From Pusillimonas sp. TS35 (lineage in GTDB: Bacteria > Pseudomonadota > Gammaproteobacteria > Burkholderiales > Burkholderiaceae_B), in assembly GCF_009857885.1 (NCBI RefSeq), contig NZ_WWER01000011.1:1-64000 (forward strand): a DNA stretch of 64,000 bases, given 5' to 3'. Positions 46,755 to 58,882 of the stretch are shown here, piece after piece. Position numbers and translations under genes: made by a program. The notes beneath the pieces are model-generated. The model was not told the DNA's origin and searched no databases. It worked only from the letters and a program-made list of their open reading frames with translations. Numbering within the stretch: position 1 is the first letter of the stretch; the number at the start of each line of letters is the position of its first letter.

Positions 46755-47981
46755 CTAATTCATAAACCACTCCTTCATGCGCGCCAGCAGCGTCTTGAAC
46801 GACCCTTTCTGCTGAGCCACCTTGTGGCCGCGCGCGCGTTGCAAACGAGCCTCGGACAGCAGGCCCATCACAGTGGAGAAACGCGGGTTGTGCATGACGT
46901 CCGCCAGACTGCCTTCGTAGGCGGGCACGGCAACACGCACCGGTTTCAGAAATACGTCTTCGGCCAGCTCAACAATGCCAGGCATCAGGGCGGTGCCGCC
47001 CGTCAATACGACGCCGGAGGCGAGCAGGTCTTCGTAGCCGGATTCGCGCACAATCTGCTGCACGAAGGTAAACAGTTCTTCGACACGCGGCTCGATCACC
47101 GCGCCCAGCGCCTGACGCTTTACTTGCCGGTTGGGCCTGTCTCCCAGTCCCGGCACCTCGATCATCTCGTCGGGGCTGGCCAGCACCTGCTTGGCAATCC
47201 CGAAGCGCAGCTTGATCTCTTCGGCATCCGGCGTAGGCGTACGCAGCATGGCCGCGATATCGCTGGTGATCTGGTCGCCGGCAATGGGCACCACTGCAGT
47301 GTGGCGGATGGCGCCACCCGTATAAATGGCGATGTCGGTGGTGCCGCCGCCTACATCCACCAGCACTACGCCCAATTCTTTCTCGTCAGCCGTCAGGCAA
47401 GCCAGGCTCGAGGCCAGTGGCTGCAGAATCAGATCCTGCACTTCCAGGCCGCAACGCCGCACACACTTGACAATGTTCTGCGCCGCGCTGACCGCCCCCG
47501 TGACGATATGCACGCGTACCTCAAGGCGCAAGCCACTCATACCGATCGGCTCGCGGATGTCCTCCTGCGAGTCCACGATGAATTCCTGCGTCAACACATG
47601 GAGCACTTGCTGGTCGGTGGGGATGTTGACCGCCTTCGCGGTCTCGATGACACGCGCCACGTCGGTCGCCGTCACCTCCTTGTCTTTAACGGCCACCATG
47701 CCACTGGAATTGAAGCTGGTGATGTGGCTGCCCGCGATGCCGGTGTATACCTCACGTATCTTGCAGTCGGCCATCAGCTCGGCTTCTTCAAGCGCGCGCT
47801 GTATCGAATTGACAGTCGATTCGATGTTGACCACCACGCCCTTGCGCATACCTTGGGACTCATGCTGTCCAAGGCCCAACACCTCGAAACGCCCTTCGGG
47901 CAGAATCTCGGCAACCACAGCCACCACCTTGCTGGTGCCGATATCGAGTGCAACGATCAGGTCTTTGATGTCACGGGTCAT
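46755..47981 (-). CDS. ftsA: cell division protein FtsA
   Basis: Actin-like membrane tether of FtsZ. The 408-residue protein has ALDIGTSKVVAVVAE, the 1C domain with ESTVNSIQRALEEAELMADC, the ATP loop VLVDVGGGTTDIAIY and VLTGGTALMPGIVELAE, plus the C-terminal amphipathic helix SFKTLLARMKEWFMN. The ATG at 47981 is 11 nt after the ftsQ stop. The longer open frame upstream overlaps ftsQ out of frame. Confidence 0.97.
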   Translation of the reverse strand: MTRDIKDLIVALDIGTSKVVAVVAEILPEGRFEVLGLGQHESQGMRKGVVVNIESTVNSIQRALEEAELMADCKIREVYTGIAGSHITSFNSSGMVAVKDKEVTATDVARVIETAKAVNIPTDQQVLHVLTQEFIVDSQEDIREPIGMSGLRLEVRVHIVTGAVSAAQNIVKCVRRCGLEVQDLILQPLASSLACLTADEKELGVVLVDVGGGTTDIAIYTGGAIRHTAVVPIAGDQITSDIAAMLRTPTPDAEEIKLRFGIAKQVLASPDEMIEVPGLGDRPNRQVKRQALGAVIEPRVEELFTFVQQIVRESGYEDLLASGVVLTGGTALMPGIVELAEDVFLKPVRVAVPAYEGSLADVMHNPRFSTVMGLLSEARLQRARGHKVAQQKGSFKTLLARMKEWFMN

Positions 47982-47992
47982 AGTTTTAGTCT

Positions 47993-48787
47993 TTACTTCG
48001 TCGAGGTGTTGTTTACGGGAGCCAGGGTAATGGCGAAACCGTTCGGGTAGCGCAGATCGGCCGACGCAATGCTGCGGTCGCCCAGTCGCTGCGCCAACTG
48101 CGGCCAAACTTGTACAAATTGTTCGATGCGTGCGGCAAACGGGAGGGCGCCCGATCGACCATGCGGGTCGGCAACGTCGGCTGCGGGATCGCGGCCGAGA
48201 TTCAACCGCATGCCGTCCGACAACCGCACTTCCCATGCATAACGGGGGCTGAGCGTGACCTCACGCACATGCAGGTTCAGCGGCGCAAACCAACGCGCGA
48301 TCTCCGCATAACGCTGCACGACCAAACGTTCGGAATTCGCTGGCCCATTCAGCTGGGGCAGTTGCGCATCATCCGGCAGCTCGCCCTGGTTGGCCGCGAA
48401 CGCTTCCCCCCAGGTGTTGATCATCTGGTCTTCATTCCACAAGGCCAGCGGCTGCTGCTCCTCGACCTGCACACGCAGGGTATCGGGCCATACGCGGCGC
48501 ACGCTGGCGTGCCGGACCCACGGCACGGTTTCAATAAGCCCGCGCACATCATCGAGCTTCACAGAGAAAAAGTTGCCCGACATCCTGCCCGCAATCGTCG
48601 CCCGGACACTGGCGGGCGACACATAGCCAAGCTTTTCATTTCCTTCTTCGGGCTCGAGCTGTATACGTGATATGGCGAAGTACGGCCGCTGCGCCAGCCA
48701 TGCCACGCCGCCCGCCAACAAGGCGAACACGGCCAGCACGGCCAACGCATTCGCGATGAAGTTGGTTAAACGGGCGTCGGAAAACAT
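47993..48787 (-). CDS. ftsQ: cell division protein FtsQ
   Basis: Bitopic division protein that recruits FtsL and FtsB. The 264-residue protein has a short cytoplasmic N-terminus, a membrane helix (about 12-33, ANALAVLAVFALLAGGVAWL), a POTRA domain (ISRIQLEPEEGNEKLGYVSP, VPWVRHASVRRVWPDTL) and the beta domain from VEEQQPLALWNE. The ATG at 48787 has AGGGAG upstream. Its start follows ddl by 13 nt. Confidence 0.95.
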   Translation of the reverse strand: MFSDARLTNFIANALAVLAVFALLAGGVAWLAQRPYFAISRIQLEPEEGNEKLGYVSPASVRATIAGRMSGNFFSVKLDDVRGLIETVPWVRHASVRRVWPDTLRVQVEEQQPLALWNEDQMINTWGEAFAANQGELPDDAQLPQLNGPANSERLVVQRYAEIARWFAPLNLHVREVTLSPRYAWEVRLSDGMRLNLGRDPAADVADPHGRSGALPFAARIEQFVQVWPQLAQRLGDRSIASADLRYPNGFAITLAPVNNTSTK

Positions 48788-48800
48788 GGCTGATGCTCCC

Positions 48801-49748
48801 TTACTCGCGCGCCGGCGCCTGCACTTTGCAGTTCGCCATCGATAGAATTTCGACACACAGGTCGGCGTAGCTCATGCCGGCCGCCTTGGCTGCCATGGGC
48901 ACCAGGGAATGACTGGTCATGCCAGGCGACGTGTTGAGCTCCAGCAGCCACGGCTCGCCATTTTCGTCCAGCATGAAATCCGCACGGCCCCAGCCTTCGC
49001 AGCCCAGCGTCACGTATGCCTGCTCGGCAAGGCGCAGCACACGCTCGGTCAACGCGGGCGACAGCTGTGCGGGGCAAACGTACTGGGTGTCATTGGACAC
49101 ATATTTGTGCTCGTAGTCGTAGTTGCCCTGCGGCGCAATGATCTCGATGACTGGAAGCGCTCGCGCCTGCTTGCCTTGGCCCAGGATTGCCACCGTCAAC
49201 TCGCGCCCCGCAATGAACTTCTCAGCCAGCACTTCCGCGTCATAGCGCGCCGCCAACAGATAGGCTTCGCGCAGGGCTTCACGCGTATCCACGCGCGTCA
49301 CACCCAACGTCGAACCTTCATGCGGCGGCTTGATGATCATGGGCAGGCCAACGCTTTGCACCGCGGCGTCCAGATCCGCCTCGCTATGCAGTGCCGCGTA
49401 GGGCGGTGTGGGCAGGCCTTCGTACAGCCACACCTTCTTGGTCATGATCTTGTCCATGGCCAACGAAGAGGCAAGAGGGCCACTGCCTGTGTATGGCTTG
49501 CCGAGCAATTCGAGTGCACCTTGCAGCGTGCCGTCTTCACCATAGCGTCCGTGCAGGGCAATGAACACGCGATCAAAGTTGGCGTTGATGAAGTCAACCA
49601 GTGTATAGCGCCCCGTATCAAACAAATGTGCATCCACCCCCTTGCTGCGCAGCGCGTCATACACGCCTTGGCCGGACATAAGGGATACTTCGCGCTCCGC
49701 GGAGCGCCCACCGTACAACACCGCCACACGGCCGAACTGACTGCTCAT
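48801..49748 (-). CDS. ddl: D-alanine--D-alanine ligase
   Basis: Makes the D-Ala-D-Ala dipeptide added by MurF. The 315-residue ATP-grasp enzyme has [33 protein letters not shown], the ATP-binding [14 protein letters not shown] and the metal-binding [13 protein letters not shown] near the C-terminus. The start overlaps the murC stop by 4 nt. This is the DdlB-type copy found in division clusters. Confidence 0.96.
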   Translation of the reverse strand: MSSQFGRVAVLYGGRSAEREVSLMSGQGVYDALRSKGVDAHLFDTGRYTLVDFINANFDRVFIALHGRYGEDGTLQGALELLGKPYTGSGPLASSLAMDKIMTKKVWLYEGLPTPPYAALHSEADLDAAVQSVGLPMIIKPPHEGSTLGVTRVDTREALREAYLLAARYDAEVLAEKFIAGRELTVAILGQGKQARALPVIEIIAPQGNYDYEHKYVSNDTQYVCPAQLSPALTERVLRLAEQAYVTLGCEGWGRADFMLDENGEPWLLELNTSPGMTSHSLVPMAAKAAGMSYADLCVEILSMANCKVQAPARE

Positions 49749-51151
49749 AATGCCTCTCCCATCTGCGCCGGCACGCGGCTGATCGAACCTGCCCCCATCA
49801 CGATCACCACATCGTCATCTCGCACGAAATCGCGGATCGCCTGGGGCATGTCATCTACGTTCTCGACGAACACCGGCTCCACCTTGCCTGCCACACGCAG
49901 TGCACGGGTCAATGCACGGCCGTCAGCAGCCACCAGCGGCGCTTCGCCCGCGGCGTATACTTCGGACAGCAGCACAGCGTCAGCTTGGCCGAGCACCTGC
50001 ACAAAGTCTTCGAAACAATCACGCGTCCGCGTATAACGATGGGGCTGGAAGGCCAGCACAATACGGCGGTCGGGCCAGGCACCACGCGCTGCCTTGAGCG
50101 TCGCGGCCATCTCGACCGGATGGTGGCCGTAATCGTCGATCATCGTGAAGCGGCCGCCGCCATGGTCGGCCGGCACCTCAAACTCGCCGACCTGGGTAAA
50201 CCTGCGGCCCACGCCGCGAAACGATTCCAGTGCCGCCGAAATCTGCGCATCGGACAGCCCCAACTCGGTGGCCACCGCGATCGCTGCAAGCGCGTTCAAC
50301 ACATTGTGGCGCCCAGGCAGGTTCAGGCGCACGGACAGCGGCGGCAGCATGCCGGTTGCCCCCTGGCGCAATACGTCAAAGCACATCATTGTGGCTTCGG
50401 GGCGCACATTAACGGCACGCACCTGAGCCTCTGTCTCAATGCCGTACGTAGTTACCGGCCGGGAAATGAATGGGATGATCTCGCGTACATTGGCATCATC
50501 ACTGCACACAATGGCCGAACCATAGAACGGCAGACGCTGGGCAAATTCGATGAAGGCGCTCTTGAGGCGCGCCACATCATGGCCATAGGTATCCATATGG
50601 TCCATGTCGATATTGGTGATGATGGCCATCACCGGCAGCAGGTTCAAGAACGACGCATCGGACTCGTCCGCTTCGGCAACGATGTACTCACCCTGCCCCA
50701 AGCGCGCATTCGCACCTGCGGAATTGAGCCTTCCGCCGATCACAAAGGTAGGATCCAGGCCGCCGCCCGCCAGCACACTCGCCACTAGACTGGTGGTGGT
50801 TGTCTTGCCGTGCGTACCGGCCACCGCGATGCCGCGCTTCAAGCGCATGAGTTCGGCGAGCATCAGGGCCCGGGGAACCACAGGTATGCGCGCGGCGCGC
50901 GCGGCCAGCACTTCGGGGTTGTCTCCACGCACCGCTGTTGACGTGACGATTGCACCCACACCCTTCACGTTGGCTGCATCGTGCCCGATGGAAATTCGCG
51001 CACCCAGGCTCGCCAGGCGACGCGTGACCGCCGACTCGTTGATGTCGGAACCGCTGATGGAATAACCCAGATTCAGCAGCACCTCGGCAATACCGCTCAT
51101 GCCCGAACCGCCTATCCCTACAAAATGAATACTTTGAATTCTGTGTTTCAT
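49745..51151 (-). CDS. murC: UDP-N-acetylmuramate--L-alanine ligase MurC
   Basis: Adds L-Ala to UDP-MurNAc. The 468-residue Mur ligase has the N-terminal [18 protein letters not shown], the ATP loop [17 protein letters not shown], the Mg site [20 protein letters not shown] and [12 protein letters not shown]-MurNAc made by the AmgK-MurU pathway at 21781-23537 would enter here. Confidence 0.97.
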   Translation of the reverse strand: MKHRIQSIHFVGIGGSGMSGIAEVLLNLGYSISGSDINESAVTRRLASLGARISIGHDAANVKGVGAIVTSTAVRGDNPEVLAARAARIPVVPRALMLAELMRLKRGIAVAGTHGKTTTTSLVASVLAGGGLDPTFVIGGRLNSAGANARLGQGEYIVAEADESDASFLNLLPVMAIITNIDMDHMDTYGHDVARLKSAFIEFAQRLPFYGSAIVCSDDANVREIIPFISRPVTTYGIETEAQVRAVNVRPEATMMCFDVLRQGATGMLPPLSVRLNLPGRHNVLNALAAIAVATELGLSDAQISAALESFRGVGRRFTQVGEFEVPADHGGGRFTMIDDYGHHPVEMAATLKAARGAWPDRRIVLAFQPHRYTRTRDCFEDFVQVLGQADAVLLSEVYAAGEAPLVAADGRALTRALRVAGKVEPVFVENVDDMPQAIRDFVRDDDVVIVMGAGSISRVPAQMGEAL

Positions 51152-52221
51152 GCTTTGCTCCCGGCGACCTGTTCACATGCGTCGGCAATCTGGCTGCGAG
51201 CCTGCAGCCAGGCATGCTCGTGGGCATGCGCGGCCATGCGCGCCAGATCGGAGCGGCTCAGGGCGCTCAGCCAGTCAGCCAGCCACTGGGCGTTCAATTC
51301 GGACTGCGGGCGCATCAGGGCGCCATTGCAGTCACTGAGATAACGTGCGTTTGCCGTCTGATGATCGTCGATGGCGTGCGGCAATGGCACAAACAATGCC
51401 GCCACCCCCACTGCGGCGATTTCCGCCACCGTCATCGCCCCCGCGCGGCAAATCACCACATCGGCGTTGGCCATTTCGTTCGCCATGTCTTCGATGAATG
51501 CGCGGCAATCGGCTTCGACGCCTGCCTGCGCATAGGCTGCGCGCAGGGTATCGATATGGCGCTCGCCTGCCTGATGCAAAACCACGGGACGATCCTGCGG
51601 CGCCAGCAGCGCAATGGCCTGCGGCATCACCGCATTCAGCGGCGCAGCGCCCAGGCTCCCACCCACGATCAACACTCGCAACGGGCCCTTGCGCAAGGCA
51701 TAGCGTTCAAATGGCGCGGGCATTTTCGAGAATTCGGTGCGTACAGGATTACCGACCATGATGGCTCCCGGCAATGCGCCTGGAAACCCCACCAAGACCT
51801 TCTGGGCCATACGGGCCAACCAGCGGTTCGCTGTGCCGGCAATGGCATTCTGCTCATGCACCACCAGCGGAATGCGCCGCATTGCGGCCATGACACCGCC
51901 CGGAAATGCCACATAGCCGCCCATACCCAGAACCACGTCAGGCTTGACGCGAGCCAATGCCCGACGCGCCTGCGCGCAGGCGCGCAGCAGCGTGAACGGC
52001 AGCTTGAACAGCGCCATCGGCCCCTTGCCCCGCAGGCCAGCAAAACGCAACGGCACCAGCTCGAAGCCTTGGGGCGGCACCAATTGCCCTTCCATGCGCT
52101 CGGGATGGCCGAGCCATAGCACACGCCAGCCACGCTGCTTCATTTCGTGTGCAACAGCCAGGCCCGGCATGATGTGCCCGCCTGTACCGCCCGCCATGAT
52201 CAGCAAAGTACGCGCGCTCAT
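51148..52221 (-). CDS. murG: lipid II synthase MurG
   Basis: Peripheral membrane glycosyltransferase that adds GlcNAc to lipid I. The 357-residue protein has the N-terminal [19 protein letters not shown], the lipid-facing G loop [24 protein letters not shown] and the UDP-GlcNAc site [16 protein letters not shown]. The ATG at 52221 overlaps the ftsW stop in ATGA; the upstream open frame covers ftsW. Confidence 0.97.
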   Translation of the reverse strand: MSARTLLIMAGGTGGHIMPGLAVAHEMKQRGWRVLWLGHPERMEGQLVPPQGFELVPLRFAGLRGKGPMALFKLPFTLLRACAQARRALARVKPDVVLGMGGYVAFPGGVMAAMRRIPLVVHEQNAIAGTANRWLARMAQKVLVGFPGALPGAIMVGNPVRTEFSKMPAPFERYALRKGPLRVLIVGGSLGAAPLNAVMPQAIALLAPQDRPVVLHQAGERHIDTLRAAYAQAGVEADCRAFIEDMANEMANADVVICRAGAMTVAEIAAVGVAALFVPLPHAIDDHQTANARYLSDCNGALMRPQSELNAQWLADWLSALSRSDLARMAAHAHEHAWLQARSQIADACEQVAGSKA

Positions 52222-53411
52222 GTGCGTTTCCCCCGCATCATATTGCGATTCTCGAAATCCACGCGCATCAACAATGCCATGGCCACGAGATTCATCACAA
52301 TTCCCGAGCCGCCGTAACTCACCATAGGCAGCGTAAGCCCCTTGGTGGGCAGCAGGCCAAGGCATACACCGATATTGATGAAAGCTTGCGCACCGAACCA
52401 CAGTGCCACGCCCTGAGCAACCAAACCGTTGAAAATGCGCTCCATGGCCAAGGCCTGGCGGCCCACTTCGAAACCGCGCCAGACTAAATACACAAACAGG
52501 GCCAGCAAGCACATCACGCCGACAAACCCCAACTCTTCGCCAATCACCGCGACGATGAAGTCAGTATGTGCCTCGGGCAGATAGTGCAGCTTTTCGACAC
52601 TGGAGCCCAAGCCGACACCAAACCACTCGCCACGCCCGAGCGCAATAAGCGAGTGCGAAAGCTGATAGGCACTGCCATAGGCATTGTCGGGGTTCCAGGG
52701 ATCCAGGTAGACAAACAGACGCTCGCGGCGCCATGGCGATAGCCAGATCAGCGCGAGGAAACTGAACATCATGATGCCCAGGAGCGTGGAGAACAGCTTG
52801 CCATTGATACCGCCAATGAACAAAATGCCCACCGCGATGGCCACAATCACCATGAAAGCGCCCAGGTCGGGCTCGAGCAGCAACAGCATGCCCACGACCG
52901 CCAGCGCGCAGGCCATGGGCAGAAACCCGCGCAAGAAGTTCTGCATGTGCTCTTGCTTGCGTACGGTGTAATCGGCAGCATAAAGCAGCACCGCCACTTT
53001 CATCATCTCGGAGGGCTGCACGTTCACTGGGCCAATCGACAGCCAGCGCCGCGCACCGTTCACTTCCCGGCCGATGCCCGGCACCAACACCACCGTCAGC
53101 AACACGACGCAGATCAGGAACAGCGGCACGGCGGCCTTCTGCCATACCTTCATCGGTATGCTGGCGGCGAACAGTGCGCACAGCAAACCAATGGCAATGA
53201 ATATGCCATGGCGCAGAACGAAGTAATAGCGGCCGTAGCTTTCGTAGCGAGGCCCATCCGCCAATGCAATACTGGCGGAGTACACCATCAGCAGGCCGAA
53301 CATCACTAGCGTAGCCGCCACGACCAGCAGCGATATGTCGAATGCCGGCATGGTGGTGCGGCCGGGCCGCACAGCATTCACCCCAGACGTCAGCTCGGAG
53401 AACAGGCTCAT
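52218..53411 (-). CDS. ftsW: SEDS peptidoglycan polymerase FtsW
   Basis: Septal peptidoglycan glycosyltransferase that works with FtsI. The 397-residue polytopic protein has about ten helices, [16 protein letters not shown] early, [22 protein letters not shown] in the middle, and the signature SFALIW-type/[20 protein letters not shown] near the C-terminus (as [17 protein letters not shown]). The ATG at 53411 has GGGGAGG upstream and overlaps the murD stop. Confidence 0.96.
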   Translation of the reverse strand: MSLFSELTSGVNAVRPGRTTMPAFDISLLVVAATLVMFGLLMVYSASIALADGPRYESYGRYYFVLRHGIFIAIGLLCALFAASIPMKVWQKAAVPLFLICVVLLTVVLVPGIGREVNGARRWLSIGPVNVQPSEMMKVAVLLYAADYTVRKQEHMQNFLRGFLPMACALAVVGMLLLLEPDLGAFMVIVAIAVGILFIGGINGKLFSTLLGIMMFSFLALIWLSPWRRERLFVYLDPWNPDNAYGSAYQLSHSLIALGRGEWFGVGLGSSVEKLHYLPEAHTDFIVAVIGEELGFVGVMCLLALFVYLVWRGFEVGRQALAMERIFNGLVAQGVALWFGAQAFINIGVCLGLLPTKGLTLPMVSYGGSGIVMNLVAMALLMRVDFENRNMMRGKRT

Positions 53412-54937
53412 TCCACCTCCCCTCGGCTCAGGGCGAGCTCCCGAACCTCTTCCACAAAACTCTGGCCGCGATGACCATAATTGCGGAACATATCCATGCT
53501 GGCGCATGCCGGCGACAGCAATACCATGTCGCCCTCTTGCGCAAGGGCAAAAGCGCGCTCCACCGCTTCACGCATGGAAGCTGCTTGCTCGATGGGCACA
53601 CCCGCCGCCGCAAGCGCATCTGCGATTACCGCGGCGTCGCGGCCGATCAGCACTACCGCGCGTGCGTGATCGCGCACTGGCTGAATGAGCGGTGAGAAAT
53701 CCTGGCCTTTGCCCAGGCCGCCGGCAATGAGCACTACCTTATGTTCCAGGCCATCCAGCGCGGCAACCGTTGCGCCCACATTGGTGCCCTTGCTGTCGTC
53801 CACGAAATCGACACCGGCCAGCGTACGCACAAATGCCATGCGATGTGGCTCGCCGCCATAGTCGCGAAGCGCGCGCAACATATCCGCCCATCCCAGGCCC
53901 AGGCTGCGGCCCAATGCCAGGGCTGCCAATGCATTGAGTGCATTATGGCGGCCGCGCACCCGCATGGCATCAGCAGGCATCAGACGCACCAGGCGGCCTG
54001 ATGCGCGCACCGGCGCCAACTGACTCTTCTTGCGTCGCGATGACGACGCCGGCATGTCGAAATCGGTGGCTTCAGCGGCGGCCAGCCACAACATGCCATC
54101 ACTGTCCTCCAGCCCCATGTCGCCCTGTGCCTCTGGCGCCCCCAACCCGAACGAACGCACTTGTTCACCGTGCAGATCGTCGACCATGGCTGCAACCAGG
54201 GGGTCATCGCGATTTACGACAGCCAGCGCGGCCATCTTCAAGAGACGTGCCTTTGCCGCAGCGTACGCCTGCATGCTGCCATGCCAGTCGAGGTGATCCT
54301 GCGTCACATTCAGCACCACCGCGGCGTGCGGCCGCAGCGTATGGATAGCCTCCAACTGAAAGCTCGACAGTTCCAGTACCCAGACGTCAGGCAACGCACC
54401 GGACTGCAACGCGTCGGCCAACGCCGTCAGTGCAGCCGGGCTGATATTGCCAGCCGCCAGCGCGCTCAGGCCTGACGCCTCAACCAACCGGCGCGTCATG
54501 GCTGTGACAGTGGTTTTGCCATTGGTGCCCGTCACCGCAAGCACCTTCGGCTCGTACCCCTGCGCCGCCATATCAACCAACGCACGGGCAAATAGTTCGA
54601 CTTCGCCAATGACTTCGATGCCCTGCTCCGCCGCCCACGCCAGCAGCTCACGCTGCGGCGGTTCGGAAGGCACGAGACCGGGACTGAGCACAATCGTGTG
54701 CACACCCTGCAGCGCTGTTCGCGCAAAGTGCTCCGCGCCAAGCAGATATTCGACCTGACTGCCGCCCAGCGCCGCTTTGAGCGCGGACATCCCCCCCGGC
54801 TCGGCGCGGGTGTCCAGCACACGCAGCCGCGCACCATGCAGGCCGCACCATTTTGCAGCCGCCGCACCCGTCTCGCCCAACCCCAGAATCAAGGTTGTGC
54901 CATCCGTGCGCACCGAGGGAAAAGTCCAGTTAGTCAT
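53408..54937 (-). CDS. murD: UDP-N-acetylmuramoyl-L-alanine--D-glutamate ligase MurD
   Basis: Adds D-Glu to the stem peptide. The 509-residue protein has [31 protein letters not shown], the ATP loop [25 protein letters not shown]-type central region, [16 protein letters not shown] and the C-terminal [18 protein letters not shown]. It is somewhat longer than the ~440 residues of E. coli, with an insertion around [19 protein letters not shown] (about 320-340). It overlaps ftsW and mraY. Confidence 0.95.
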   Translation of the reverse strand: MTNWTFPSVRTDGTTLILGLGETGAAAAKWCGLHGARLRVLDTRAEPGGMSALKAALGGSQVEYLLGAEHFARTALQGVHTIVLSPGLVPSEPPQRELLAWAAEQGIEVIGEVELFARALVDMAAQGYEPKVLAVTGTNGKTTVTAMTRRLVEASGLSALAAGNISPAALTALADALQSGALPDVWVLELSSFQLEAIHTLRPHAAVVLNVTQDHLDWHGSMQAYAAAKARLLKMAALAVVNRDDPLVAAMVDDLHGEQVRSFGLGAPEAQGDMGLEDSDGMLWLAAAEATDFDMPASSSRRKKSQLAPVRASGRLVRLMPADAMRVRGRHNALNALAALALGRSLGLGWADMLRALRDYGGEPHRMAFVRTLAGVDFVDDSKGTNVGATVAALDGLEHKVVLIAGGLGKGQDFSPLIQPVRDHARAVVLIGRDAAVIADALAAAGVPIEQAASMREAVERAFALAQEGDMVLLSPACASMDMFRNYGHRGQSFVEEVRELALSRGEVE

Positions 54938-56106
54938 CGCAGTTTGAGAGTTGCAAGCCCAATAAGCACCAGCATCATGCTGATAATCCAGAAACGCACC
55001 ACTACCTGGGTTTCCTTCCAACCCGTGACTTCAAAGTGATGATGCAGCGGCGCCATCCGGAAGACCCGTCGCCCTTCTCCATAACGCCGCTTGGTGTACT
55101 TGAACCAGGTCACCTGAATCATCACGGAGAGCGTTTCCACAACGAACACGCCGCCCATGATGAACAGCACAATTTCCTGACGCACAATCACAGCAATGGT
55201 CCCTAGTGCGCCGCCCAAGGCCAATGCACCCACATCGCCCATGAACACCTGCGCTGGATAAGCGTTGAACCATAGAAAGGCCAGGCCCGCGCCTGCAATC
55301 GCGGCGCACAGCACCATGAGTTCAGAGGCGCCAGGGATATACGGAAACAACAGGTACTTGGAATAATCCACGCGCCCCACAACATAAGCAAAAATGCCGA
55401 GTGCGCTTCCCACCATCACTGTGGGCATGATCGCCAAACCATCCAGGCCGTCGGTGAGGTTGACCGCATTGCTGGACCCCACGATCACCAGCCACGTCAG
55501 TGCCACAAAACCGAACACACCCAAGGGATAACTGACGCTCTTGAAGAAGGGCACGATCAGATCGGCGCGAGTGGGCAATGGCATCGTGAAACCGCTCAGC
55601 ACCCAGTCTCGGAACAGCGGCCACAGCTCGGCATTCGCGGGCGCGGAAACGGCAAAGGTGAGATACACCGATGCAACAGCGCCGATCAGCGCCTGCCAGA
55701 AAAACTTCCGGCGAGATGACATGCCTTCAGGATCGCGATAAACCACTTTCCTGTAATCGTCGGCCCAGCCTATCCAGCCAAAGCCGAATGTGACAAGCAG
55801 CACAACCCACACGAAGCGGTTGGACCAGTCGGCCCAGAGTAGTGTGCTCACACCGATGGAGATCAGGATCAACGCGCCGCCCATGGTCGGCGTGCCTGTT
55901 TTCTGCAGATGGGATTGGGGGCCGTAGGCACGCACCGCTTGGCCGATCTTGAGTGCGGTCAGGCGGCGGATTACCCATGGCCCGGCAAACAAGCCGATCA
56001 TCAAGGCAGTACCGCATGCCAGCACGGCGCGCAGCGTGATGTATTCGAACACCCCGAAAGCGCGTATGTGCGAATCCGACAACCACTGCGCCAATTCAAG
56101 AAGCAT
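54934..56106 (-). CDS. mraY: phospho-N-acetylmuramoyl-pentapeptide-transferase MraY
   Basis: Makes lipid I from UDP-MurNAc-pentapeptide and undecaprenyl phosphate in the inner membrane. The 390-residue protein has ten helices and the catalytic segments [32 protein letters not shown] and [12 protein letters not shown]. The ATG at 56106 overlaps the murEF stop by 11 nt. Confidence 0.97.
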   Translation of the reverse strand: MLLELAQWLSDSHIRAFGVFEYITLRAVLACGTALMIGLFAGPWVIRRLTALKIGQAVRAYGPQSHLQKTGTPTMGGALILISIGVSTLLWADWSNRFVWVVLLVTFGFGWIGWADDYRKVVYRDPEGMSSRRKFFWQALIGAVASVYLTFAVSAPANAELWPLFRDWVLSGFTMPLPTRADLIVPFFKSVSYPLGVFGFVALTWLVIVGSSNAVNLTDGLDGLAIMPTVMVGSALGIFAYVVGRVDYSKYLLFPYIPGASELMVLCAAIAGAGLAFLWFNAYPAQVFMGDVGALALGGALGTIAVIVRQEIVLFIMGGVFVVETLSVMIQVTWFKYTKRRYGEGRRVFRMAPLHHHFEVTGWKETQVVVRFWIISMMLVLIGLATLKLR

Positions 56107-58882
56107 GGTCCACTCCTTGCCCAATTGCGGGGTTTTGTTCTTCAAGCGCCGAGATGACGCGCTCCATGCGCATGCTGCGTGATCCTTTCACCAGGATATT
56201 TGCGGGAAGACGAACAGCCAAATCCTGGGCCAAGCTGTCGATAGATGAATAAGAAACCGCGTTCTCGCCGAATGCCTGCACAGCCTGTTTGCAGGCCGTG
56301 CCGAACGTCAAGAGCGCATCGATGCCCTGTTCGCGGGCATAACGGCCAACCTCGGCATGCATGGTCGGTCCGTTGTCGCCCACTTCGCCCATGTCGCCCA
56401 AAACCAGAATCTTGTGGCCCTGCAGGCTGGCAAGCACATCTATGGCTGCACGCACGGAGTCGGGGTTGGCGTTATAGGTGTCGTCGATGAGTTGAAAACC
56501 GCCCGGCAGCATACGGGGCTGCATGCGCCCTTTTACCGGGCTAAACGCCCCCAGGCCGCGCGCGATGGCATCCAGCGGAAGGCCGGCCGCCAACGCACAT
56601 GCAGCTGCGGCCATGGCGTTGCGCAGATTGTGCGCGCCCGGCGCGTTCAGCAGGATGTCTGCGTCACCCTGCGGCGTAATCAGGCGGAACCGCGTGCGCG
56701 ACGGTTCCGCACGAATCGACCCTGCCCTGACGTCCGCCCCTTCGTCGAAGCCGAAGTGCACGATCCGGCGGCCACCAGCCAGCCCATTCCAGAGCAAGGT
56801 GTAGTCGTCATCACCAGGAAAGACCGCAACACCATTGACAGGCAGCGCCAGCAACACACTGCCATTCTCGCGCGCAACCGCTTCCACAGACTGCATGAAC
56901 TCTTGATGCTCGCGCTGCGCATTATTGACCAGCGCAACCGTGGGCTGCGCAATGGCTGCGAGCAAGGCTATTTCGCCAGGGTGGTTCATCCCCATTTCGA
57001 GCACCGCAGCACGATGACCACGGGTGAGGCGCAATACGGTCAGCGGCACGCCGATGTCGTTGTTCAGGTTGCCGCGCGTAGCAAGGCTAGCCGCGTCGCC
57101 ATAGCTCTCGCGCAAAATCGCGCCGATCATTTCCTTGGTTGTTGTCTTGCCGTTGCTGCCCGTGACGCCGATCACCGGAATATCGAACTGGCGGCGCCAG
57201 GCGGTTGCAATGCGAATCAGCGCCTGGCGTGTGTCGCCCAGCACATACTGCTTCATTGCAGGATCGGCATCAGCGACACGATGGGCCACGACAGCACCGC
57301 GCGCGCCGGCTTTTGCGACTGCGGCGACGTAATCATGCGCGTCGAAGTTCTCGCCCTTAAGTGCCACAAACAACTGTCCGGGGGCAATAGAGCGTGAGTC
57401 GGTGGATACAGCTTGACCAACGCCCCAATCCAATGCAAAACGTGCCCACTCACGGTCGTCGAACGGCGACCGCACGCCACCGGCCTCTTGATAGGTTTCG
57501 TGGCCTTTGCCTGCTAGCAGCACCACATCAGCCGCACTGGCCTCCCATACCGCCAGGAGAATCGCCAGCGCGCGATCCGTTTGCACGCGCGGCTCACCGG
57601 GCATGCCGGCAAGTACTTGCGCAATAATATCGCTGGGATTCTCTGAGCGGGGATTATCGCTAGTCACGATGACCAGGTCGGCGCCAGCTGCGGCAATGCT
57701 GCCCATCATGGGGCGCTTGCCGGTGTCACGGTCGCCACCGCAGCCAAATACGCACACCAGCCGCCCACCACGTGCCTGCGCGAGTGGACGAAGCGCCGTC
57801 AACGCACGCGCCAGCGCGTCGGGCGTATGGGCGTAATCCACAACCACCATGGGGCCCGGCACATCGGATGGCGCAGGCTCGACGACCTGCAGCCGGCCCG
57901 CAACGGGCGTCAATCTGGCCAGGACACGCGCAATGCGGGACACACCCCACCCCATTTCACGAAGCACGCCGGCAATCAAAAGGAGATTGGAAATATTGTG
58001 CTCACCCACCAGACGCGTGGGTACTTGCGCACTGCCCCCAGGCATCAGCAGATTAAATACCAGCCCGTAGGCGCCTACGTGAATATCGCGCGCCTGGATG
58101 GCCGCATCGGCAGCGCCTAATGAATAGCCCTGCACAAGGCCGGCAGGCAAGCGGGCGAGCAGCTCGGCGCCGGCAGCATCGTCGGCATTGATAATGGCGC
58201 GCGACAGCCCAGGGCGTTCAAACAGTGCGAACTTGGCCTGCTTGTAACGGGCTTCTGTCTGGTGATAATCGAGATGGTCGCGTGTCAAATTGGTGAACGC
58301 CGCGATATCGATATGCACTTCATCCAGACGCCCCTGTTCAATGCCGATCGACGAGGCCTCCATAGCGACGACTTCGGCGCCAGCATCGCGCAACCGCGCC
58401 AGGCTTTCATGCAGACTCAGCACATCCGGCGTGGTAAGCGCCCCACCTTCCTGGCTGCCGTCGGGCAATGTCAGGCCCAGCGTACCGATCGCGCCGCTGG
58501 GCACACCCTCTGCATTGAGCGCAGCAGCCAGCCATTGCACACAACTGGTCTTGCCATTGGTACCCGTTACGGCAACGATCTTCGTCGTCTCGGAAGGCTT
58601 GCCGTACCATATGTGCGCAACTTCGCCCATCACCTTGGGCAAAGCCGGCACAGAAAGCATCGGCACGCCCGGCGGCTGCGCGAGCAAGCGCGCATCGGCA
58701 TGCACCACTATCGCCGCAACGCCTGCTCGCACGGCTTGGTCGATGTAGTCGCGGCCATCGGCATGCAGGCCCGGGCATGCGAAAAACACATCGCCAGCAC
58801 GAAGCTGGCGCGTATCCAGGCACAGTCGCGCGGTACGCGCAACCCGTGCCTCTAGCCAGGAAACGATATCAGGCGCATTCAT
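56096..58882 (-). CDS. murEF: MurE-MurF fusion ligase
   Basis: One 928-residue chain carries both UDP-MurNAc-dipeptide--meso-diaminopimelate ligase (about 1-460) and the D-Ala-D-Ala adding ligase MurF (about 470-928). The MurE half has [22 protein letters not shown] loop [18 protein letters not shown] and DNPRSENP, the motif linked to meso-DAP. The MurF half has [19 protein letters not shown], a second loop [18 protein letters not shown] and [16 protein letters not shown]. No stop or start separates them. Fused murE-murF is known in Bordetella relatives. It overlaps ftsI by 4 nt. Confidence 0.95.
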   Translation of the reverse strand: MNAPDIVSWLEARVARTARLCLDTRQLRAGDVFFACPGLHADGRDYIDQAVRAGVAAIVVHADARLLAQPPGVPMLSVPALPKVMGEVAHIWYGKPSETTKIVAVTGTNGKTSCVQWLAAALNAEGVPSGAIGTLGLTLPDGSQEGGALTTPDVLSLHESLARLRDAGAEVVAMEASSIGIEQGRLDEVHIDIAAFTNLTRDHLDYHQTEARYKQAKFALFERPGLSRAIINADDAAGAELLARLPAGLVQGYSLGAADAAIQARDIHVGAYGLVFNLLMPGGSAQVPTRLVGEHNISNLLLIAGVLREMGWGVSRIARVLARLTPVAGRLQVVEPAPSDVPGPMVVVDYAHTPDALARALTALRPLAQARGGRLVCVFGCGGDRDTGKRPMMGSIAAAGADLVIVTSDNPRSENPSDIIAQVLAGMPGEPRVQTDRALAILLAVWEASAADVVLLAGKGHETYQEAGGVRSPFDDREWARFALDWGVGQAVSTDSRSIAPGQLFVALKGENFDAHDYVAAVAKAGARGAVVAHRVADADPAMKQYVLGDTRQALIRIATAWRRQFDIPVIGVTGSNGKTTTKEMIGAILRESYGDAASLATRGNLNNDIGVPLTVLRLTRGHRAAVLEMGMNHPGEIALLAAIAQPTVALVNNAQREHQEFMQSVEAVARENGSVLLALPVNGVAVFPGDDDYTLLWNGLAGGRRIVHFGFDEGADVRAGSIRAEPSRTRFRLITPQGDADILLNAPGAHNLRNAMAAAACALAAGLPLDAIARGLGAFSPVKGRMQPRMLPGGFQLIDDTYNANPDSVRAAIDVLASLQGHKILVLGDMGEVGDNGPTMHAEVGRYAREQGIDALLTFGTACKQAVQAFGENAVSYSSIDSLAQDLAVRLPANILVKGSRSMRMERVISALEEQNPAIGQGVDHAS

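Noticed and set aside
46824-48050. 408-codon plus-strand open frame
   Set aside because: Antisense of ftsA.
56096-58882. murE and murF as two genes with an assembly error
   Set aside because: The frame runs without stop through both domains, both have intact ATP loops, and the fusion is known in related genera.
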